Shown one piece after another: positions 21,554 to 22,268 of a stretch of DNA of 22,268 bases. The DNA lies in contig MFRJ01000066.1 in the NCBI GenBank assembly GCA_001784535.1, positions 3,081-25,348 of the forward strand, given 5' to 3'. Position 1 is the stretch's first letter. Every line of letters begins with the position of its first letter. Below the pieces are notes generated by a model. The model made no database searches, was not told the DNA's origin, and was given only the letters and a program-made list of their open reading frames with translations. Origin of the DNA: Candidatus Melainabacteria bacterium GWA2_34_9 (lineage in GTDB: Bacteria > Cyanobacteriota > Vampirovibrionia > Gastranaerophilales > UBA9971). The translations under genes were made by a program, and so were the position numbers.

Positions 21554-22268
21554 TTATCAAATAATTTTCGCCCAGCAGGGTCAATCTGTATTCTGTAACT
21601 TCTGACGTTCCGTTATAATCAGGAACAACTTCTATAAAATCTTGCGCAACTGCATTATGAATAATTGCATGATCTATTAATGAACCAAGAAAAGGCATTG
21701 CCTTGGAATTTAACTGTTTAAGAGAATATTTAAAAAGACTTTCGCTGGTTTGTAGATAATAAGCTGTCAATAACAAGTAATCCAATTTGGATTGAGGCTT
21801 TTTAACCGCTATAAGTTCTCCCAGTGATTCGAATTCTTGAGTTGTCAAATCAGTTTCATCGGATTCTTCTTCATCATAAGTTAAATCAGGTTCAATTATT
21901 TCTACAGCCGTGATTTCTTGTTCGTCAACAGAAATAGTTTTATTTTCTTGCTGAGGAATACTTTTTTTGATTTTTTCTTCAAGAATTTTGGCTATTTCTT
22001 CATCTTCTTCAAAAACAATATCATGAGGCTTTACTCTTTGTTCTTCCGGCTCTTCAATTTCTCTGGTTTTAAATCCGGCTTTTTGTCTGGGAGCACTCTT
22101 ATCAGGATTAAGATTTTTAATCTTTTCTGTAACTATATTTTTAAAAGTAAATGTTTTTTTTGTTTTTGGAGGTTCTTTAACTGTCTTTTCTTCCTCTTCA
22201 TAATATTCTTCTATTTCTTGCGTTTTTTCAGCTAAAATATTTTCAAAAATATTACCTTGTATACCTTC
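21543..22268 (-). CDS. Acidic protein with C-terminal helical domain, 3' part of gene (5' end beyond window)
   Basis: The frame is open to the right edge with no stop, giving at least 241 residues; a TTG at 21846-21848 lies in frame but is unlikely to be the true start. The N-terminal 130 visible residues are Glu/Lys-rich with Pro and repeated acid blocks (YYEEEEKTVKEPPKTKK, FEEDEEIAKILEEKIKK), probably disordered. The last about 90 residues (LDYLLLTAYYLQTSESLFKY through YLINEL) look like a compact helical, possibly winged-helix, domain with KQLNSKAMPFLGSLIDHAII and TEYRLTLLGENYL. I do not recognise a family. It overlaps mnmA by 11 bases at its stop, so both are in one operon. An acidic linker plus small domain could serve in a protein complex; this is only inference. 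Confidence 0.7.
   Translation of the reverse strand, partial: EGIQGNIFENILAEKTQEIEEYYEEEEKTVKEPPKTKKTFTFKNIVTEKIKNLNPDKSAPRQKAGFKTREIEEPEEQRVKPHDIVFEEDEEIAKILEEKIKKSIPQQENKTISVDEQEITAVEIIEPDLTYDEEESDETDLTTQEFESLGELIAVKKPQSKLDYLLLTAYYLQTSESLFKYSLKQLNSKAMPFLGSLIDHAIIHNAVAQDFIEVVPDYNGTSEVTEYRLTLLGENYLINEL

Noticed and set aside
21918..22235. Phe-rich membrane-like open frame on the plus strand
   Set aside because: It is the complement of Glu/Lys-rich codons of the acidic protein gene, which turn into Phe/Leu codons on the opposite strand.
1..22268. CRISPR array, prophage or transposon
   Set aside because: No regularly spaced repeats, integrase, transposase, phage structural gene or terminal inverted repeats were found on either strand.

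Overview
This is a low-GC chromosomal stretch from a Gram-negative (diderm) bacterium. It carries an LptD-type outer-membrane assembly protein, a second beta-barrel-like exported protein, AGGAGG-type ribosome binding sites and several small lineage-restricted proteins. Two proteins with short Asn/Ser/Gly/Phe-rich N-termini (NNIAFSG, SGISFGTKGS), the YtsJ-like malic enzyme and the overall composition most resemble non-photosynthetic relatives of Cyanobacteria (Melainabacteria/Vampirovibrionia, Gastranaerophilales type). That placement rests on memory of such genomes and is only moderately certain.

Layout. 1-2492 lies on the minus strand: 5' part of an lptD-like gene, a SemiSWEET sugar transporter, a bidirectional terminator, a 40-residue basic protein, a GC-rich structured RNA element and an RGG-rich zinc-ribbon protein. 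2731-6583 lies on the plus strand: a malic enzyme with two malic domains, a STAS-like protein, a 420-base G-tract leader, a low-complexity Ser/His/Asn-rich protein, a structured 3' region with terminator, and tRNA-Ser(UGA). 6618-11715 is a minus-strand housekeeping cluster, dprA - topA - aroE - outer-membrane protein, tightly packed at its distal end. A 1155-residue three-GAF histidine kinase (11894-15361, plus) diverges from dprA and meets a hicAB toxin-antitoxin pair tail to tail. The minus strand continues with an orphan sugar-type ABC ATPase, a 149-residue lineage protein flanked by two copies of one terminator hairpin, a 55-residue membrane protein and a stand-alone receiver-domain regulator. 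18773-19790 (plus) holds a 51-residue protein and a nitrilase-family amidohydrolase. The right end (minus) holds a 196-residue lineage protein, mnmA, and the 3' part of a gene for an acidic protein that overlaps mnmA.

Most of the window is core chromosome: central carbon metabolism, DNA topology and uptake, aromatic amino-acid synthesis, tRNA modification. The parts that most deserve a second look are the malic enzyme, whose two malic domains have lost different catalytic motifs; two GC-rich in-frame insertions in dprA and the ABC ATPase; a Cys/His tandem duplication in the kinase's third GAF domain; several candidate structured RNAs; and the hicAB pair with a perfect palindromic operator candidate. 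No prophage, transposase, CRISPR array or clear defence island is visible apart from hicAB.
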